From contig JAKAVM010000049.1 of NCBI GenBank assembly GCA_021827485.1, positions 1 to 34,426 on the forward strand: a DNA stretch of 34,426 nt, read 5' to 3'. The notes beneath the pieces are model-generated. The model made no database searches. It saw only the letters and a list, made by a program, of their open reading frames with translations, and was not told where the DNA came from. Source of the DNA: Actinomycetes bacterium. Lineage in GTDB: Bacteria; Actinomycetota; Acidimicrobiia; Acidimicrobiales; JAKAVM01. Shown here piece after piece: positions 30,963 to 34,426 of this stretch; the stretch's first letter is position 1; the number at the start of each line of letters is the position of its first letter. Position numbers and translations under genes: made by a program.

Positions 30963-31910
30963 ATGCTAATTATTCAAAGACCTAATGTAGAGGCTCTCGG
31001 AACAGAAGAAAATAATCGACAATCTTTTGCGATTTCGCCACTTGAGCCTGGATTTGGTCATACGCTAGGAAACTCTCTACGTAGGACCTTGCTTTCTTCG
31101 ATTCCTGGAGCCGCAATCACCCAGGTTCGTTTTGATGATGCTCTCCATGAATTCACTACGATTCCTGGGATCAAGGAAGATGTAAGTGACATTATCTTGA
31201 ACTTCAAAGACGTGGTGTTGAGGTCTGAGTCGGATGAGGGGATCATAATGAGGCTCGATGTCAGGGGTCCTGCTACGGTTACCGCCGCAGATTTTCAGCA
31301 TTCGGCTGATATCGAGATCCTCAATCCCGAACTCCCAATAGCAACCATCAATGATAAAGGTCGCCTTGCCGCTGACGTTACCGTTGAAAGGGGCAGGGGG
31401 TACGTATCTGCGGAGATGAACAAGAGATCTTCAATTATCGGGGTTATTCCGATTGACTCGATCTTCTCTCCCGTAAGACGCGTCGCTTATACCGTTGAGC
31501 AAACGCGAGTCGAACAGTCAACTAATTTTGATCGCCTAATCCTTGATATTGAAACCGACAGCTCAATTAGCCCGCGCGAAGCCCTTGCCTCGGCAGGCGA
31601 TACATTGCGCTCACTAGTTGGACTTGTAGCAGACATGAGCGACCAGCCTCTAGGGTTAGAACTTGGTGATATTGGAGTGACTTCATCGGGCTCTCCTGAC
31701 CTTGATCTTCCTATCGAAGATCTTGATCTATCAGAACGTCCGAGAAACTGTCTGAAGCGTGCTCAGGTAAACACGATTGGTGAGCTCTTACAGCGCACCG
31801 AAGCAGAGTTGCTCAATATTACTAACTTTGGTCAGAAGTCGCTCGATGAGGTAATCGAAAGGCTTGACGAAAGAGGTCTAACGCTTAGAGGAAGAGGAGG
31901 CGTTCTTTAG
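30963..31910 (+). CDS. rpoA: DNA-directed RNA polymerase subunit alpha
   Basis: FAISPLEPGFGHTLGNSLRRTLLSSIPGAAIT; CTD LSERPRNCLKRAQVNTIGELLQRTEAELLNITNFGQKSLDEV. Confidence 0.99.
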   Translation: MLIIQRPNVEALGTEENNRQSFAISPLEPGFGHTLGNSLRRTLLSSIPGAAITQVRFDDALHEFTTIPGIKEDVSDIILNFKDVVLRSESDEGIIMRLDVRGPATVTAADFQHSADIEILNPELPIATINDKGRLAADVTVERGRGYVSAEMNKRSSIIGVIPIDSIFSPVRRVAYTVEQTRVEQSTNFDRLILDIETDSSISPREALASAGDTLRSLVGLVADMSDQPLGLELGDIGVTSSGSPDLDLPIEDLDLSERPRNCLKRAQVNTIGELLQRTEAELLNITNFGQKSLDEVIERLDERGLTLRGRGGVL

Positions 31911-31911
31911 A

Positions 31912-32265
31912 ATGCCCGGTGCACCTAAGAAAGGTAAGCGTTTTGGAGGGAGCGCTTCGCATTCAAAAGCAATGATGGGGAATATGGTGGCTTCACTCAT
32001 TGCAGCTGAAGCAATTGTGACTACCGAAGCTAGAGCAAAAGCTCTTAGGCCCATTGTCGAGAAGATGATTACCAAGGCGGTCAAAGGGGGTCTATCCAAT
32101 CAGCGCCAAGTGATTGGTTATATACGTGACCCCGACATGGCTCACAAGCTCTTTAGCGAAATCGGCCCCCGCTATAGTGATCGTCCGGGGGGATATACAC
32201 GCATCTTGAAGCTTGGACCGCGTCATGGTGATAATGCTCCCATGGCTAGGATCGAATTACTCTAA
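31912..32265 (+). CDS. rplQ: 50S ribosomal protein bL17
   Basis: KKGKRFGGSASHSKAMMGNMVASLIAAEAIVTTEARAKALRPIVEKMITKA; YTRILKLGPRHGDNAPMARIELL. Confidence 0.98.
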   Translation: MPGAPKKGKRFGGSASHSKAMMGNMVASLIAAEAIVTTEARAKALRPIVEKMITKAVKGGLSNQRQVIGYIRDPDMAHKLFSEIGPRYSDRPGGYTRILKLGPRHGDNAPMARIELL

Positions 32266-32377
32266 AAATCTAGGCCATCTGACTAGGAAACAAGGAATCC
32301 AGCTCCCTGGCTTTGATCTAGGAGAGGATGGGCCAAGGGAAGGCGCCAGGCTTTTCGATCCGTCAGAACAAGCTTCC

Positions 32378-33277
32378 GTGAAGTCTCTTTCGAGGCTGAG
32401 GTTACTCATTGCTTACGATGGCTCGGAGTTCCACGGTTTTGCCGACCAACCCGGTATTCGCACAGTTGCCGGTGAGCTAAAAAAAGCTATTAGGCAGATT
32501 TATGGTACAGAGATTGATTTAGTCTGTGCTGGCAGGACCGACAGAGGGGTTCATGCCCTAGGCCAAGTTGTCCACTTTGACCTGCCTGCAGAGTTAATAT
32601 CGCGAACTCGATCATCAGAGCTAGTTCGATTTGCCAAGTCTCTCAATAGTCTGCTCAATCCAGAAATAGCCATTCGGGAAATATCAATAGTTGGTAACGA
32701 CTTCGATGCTCGCCATAGTGCAAAATCACGGAAGTATCTTTACACTATTGTCAATAGTGATATTCGATCTCCGTTTATATATCGATATGCGTGGTATGTT
32801 GAAAAGCCGCTTGATATACGGGCGATGGTTCTGGGATGTGATGCTCTGATCGGTGAGCACGATTTTTCATCTTTCTGTCGACGACCTCCAGGGACTGGGT
32901 CCGAAGAGCCATTAGTTAGAAGAATCATTGATGCACGTTGGCACCAAGTATCGCAGGCGCTATCTCTAAGTCCGGTGGGGGCGGCTCCTTTTAGCCCGGT
33001 GGGTGCAGTCCCTCTAAGTCCGGTGGGGGCGGCTCCTTTTAGCCCGGTGGGTGCAACCCCTTGGTTTGCCAGCCAAGCCAACGTCATGCAATTTGAAATC
33101 GTTGCTGTAGCTTTCTGCCATCAGATGGTTAGATCGATTGTCGGGACACTTGTCGCAATGGGAATGGGCAAGCGTAAACCTGGTGAAATGGCTAGTATCC
33201 TTAGAGCTAGAGACCGATCTGTAGCTGAACCACCTGCTCCGCCAAATGGACTTTCGTTGGTCGAAGTAGTTTACTGA
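32378..33277 (+). CDS. truA: tRNA pseudouridine(38-40) synthase TruA with internal repeat insertion (start uncertain; track gives 32213)
   Basis: RLRLLIAYDGSEFHGF; CAGRTDRGVHALGQVVHFDLP; FCHQMVRSIVGTLVAMG; GTG 32378 avoids the 53-bp overlap with rplQ. Confidence 0.93.
   Translation: MKSLSRLRLLIAYDGSEFHGFADQPGIRTVAGELKKAIRQIYGTEIDLVCAGRTDRGVHALGQVVHFDLPAELISRTRSSELVRFAKSLNSLLNPEIAIREISIVGNDFDARHSAKSRKYLYTIVNSDIRSPFIYRYAWYVEKPLDIRAMVLGCDALIGEHDFSSFCRRPPGTGSEEPLVRRIIDARWHQVSQALSLSPVGAAPFSPVGAVPLSPVGAAPFSPVGATPWFASQANVMQFEIVAVAFCHQMVRSIVGTLVAMGMGKRKPGEMASILRARDRSVAEPPAPPNGLSLVEVVY
32969..33064. repeat. 4 x 24-bp (2 x 48-bp) tandem repeat in truA encoding SPVGAAPF/SPVGAVPL/SPVGAAPF/SPVGATPW
   Basis: Direct inspection; 48-bp units nearly identical. 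Confidence 0.95.
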
Positions 33278-33295
33278 CTGGCATTCCCAGTCTTT
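33276..33295 (+). terminator. Weak terminator-like hairpin GACTGG-CATTC-CCAGTC-TTT at truA stop
   Basis: 6-bp stem, 5-nt loop, short T run. Confidence 0.3.
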
Positions 33296-33381
33296 CGAAT
33301 GGTAGTTTACGTGGGTTGGGCTCGGATGGGGAATATTCTGTCTGAGTTGCTGCAAGCGGAATGCAGGAGTGAGGCAGAATC

Positions 33382-34426
33382 ATGAATAAGGTTTTGGGTT
33401 GGATTGTAGTTGGTATTATGGGTGTGACTTGCGTTGCAGCTAGTTTAGGGGTGATGCTGGGGGTATTCGAAGGGACCGCCCAAGCTGTTACCACTTGTAC
33501 GTGGACTGGTGCGAGTGCAACTAGTTCGTATTTCAGTGATTCAGCAAACTGGAGTGGTTGTGGTGGTGCCCCGACATCTGGTGATGCCCTGGTCTTCCCA
33601 ACTACAACGCATATTAGGCAACCAGTTGATAATTTGGGGACTTTTGCCTTTTATTCTGCTTCAATTACCGGCCTGGTAGCTGGTAGCACCCCCTATGATA
33701 TCACCGCATCAGGAGCGAGTGTAGTTTACCTTACGGCTCCAGCGCCACAATTGGCCTTGAGTTTGAGCGGCGCTACTTCTGCAAAATGGGGAATACAAAC
33801 GACGCCATTACTATCTTCTGGAACAAACTTTGAGATAGCCGCCGCAAGTGGTGACACTCTGACACTAACATCGACTGTTAGGCTGGGTACGGGTTTTGCC
33901 GATACCATCACTTTTGGAGACGGAACGAATACGGGAAACGTAGCCGATAATTCCGTAAATACTTATACTGAGCCAACTGCAGTTTCGGGTGGCACACTGG
34001 CTCTCGGCGCAACCAACGCAGTTCCATCGGGATCGGCGCTTTCGATAGCCTCGGGAGCAACTTTTGACATGGCGGGTTACAGCGACACAGTTGGCGGGTT
34101 GTCTGGTGCTGGAACAGTAGACAACTCAAGCGCCACCTCCGCAACTCTCACCGTAGGGGGGAGCACTTCATCAACTTTCTCTGGGGTGATCGAGAACACT
34201 GGTGGTGGAGGATTATCACTAACAGAGACTGATTCAGGGACACTTACTCTCTCGGGCGCAAACACCTACTCTGGGACAACCACGGTTTCTTCGGGCACAC
34301 TGACTCTAGCCAATTCATCCGCTGCTGGAACAAGTGCGATTACAGATGATGCAGCACTATCTCTGACAGCGACTTCGGGCACATATTCTAATGTCATTTC
34401 GGGAACCGGTACTGTTACAGCCAGAT
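33382..34426 (+). CDS. P3: exported protein with autotransporter-type passenger repeats, open at window end; missing from ORF track because no stop is present
   Basis: ATG with GAGG SD; signal peptide MNKVLGWIVVGIMGVTCVAASLGVMLGVFEGTAQA; CTWTGAS...FSDSANWSGCGGAPTSGDALVFP; GTLTLSGANTYSGTTTVSSGTLTLANSSA; 348 open codons read by eye. Confidence 0.9.
   Translation, partial: MNKVLGWIVVGIMGVTCVAASLGVMLGVFEGTAQAVTTCTWTGASATSSYFSDSANWSGCGGAPTSGDALVFPTTTHIRQPVDNLGTFAFYSASITGLVAGSTPYDITASGASVVYLTAPAPQLALSLSGATSAKWGIQTTPLLSSGTNFEIAAASGDTLTLTSTVRLGTGFADTITFGDGTNTGNVADNSVNTYTEPTAVSGGTLALGATNAVPSGSALSIASGATFDMAGYSDTVGGLSGAGTVDNSSATSATLTVGGSTSSTFSGVIENTGGGGLSLTETDSGTLTLSGANTYSGTTTVSSGTLTLANSSAAGTSAITDDAALSLTATSGTYSNVISGTGTVTAR

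Noticed and set aside
32213-32377. Track start of truA overlapping rplQ by 53 bp
   Set aside because: TruA homology begins at RLRLLIAYDG; the upstream 55 residues are unsupported, though a start between rplQ and 32378 cannot be excluded.
32740-33087. Minus-strand ORF with PTGLKGAAPTGLRG repeats
   Set aside because: Antisense image of the truA minisatellite.

Overview
The window is a nearly complete bacterial rpoBC / str / S10 / spc / alpha macro-operon, all on the + strand. Gene content fits an actinobacterium, and the GYW...FGD repeats suggest Acidimicrobiia (inference, no search run). Order: rpoB (3' part), rpoC, [secreted repeat protein P1], rpsL, rpsG, fusA, tuf, rpsJ, [~480 bp leader], rplC, rplD, rplW, rplB, rpsS, rplV, rpsC, rplP, rpmC, rpsQ, rplN, rplX, rplE, rpsZ, rpsH, rplF, rplR, rpsE, rpmD, rplO, secY, adk, map, [secreted repeat protein P2], infA, rpmJ, rpsM, rpsK, rpsD, rpoA, rplQ, truA, [open-ended autotransporter-like repeat protein P3]. 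The housekeeping genes are ordinary. The unusual parts are: (1) paralogous exported proteins P1 and P2 inside the operon, with 7 and 14 Cys-paired blade-like repeats plus 6 GYW/FGD repeats each; (2) a third exported repeat protein (P3) after truA, so rpoBC, spc and alpha are each followed by a secreted repeat protein; (3) a promoter, 19-codon leader ORF and strong hairpin between rpsJ and rplC, with a related -10 element and another 19-codon ORF before infA; (4) long acidic C-terminal tails on uL4, uL22, uS3, uL29 and RpoC; (5) in-frame minisatellites in rplD, rplV, rpmC and truA; (6) a 38-bp duplication around the map start site. No rRNA, tRNA, CRISPR array or intact mobile element was recognised.
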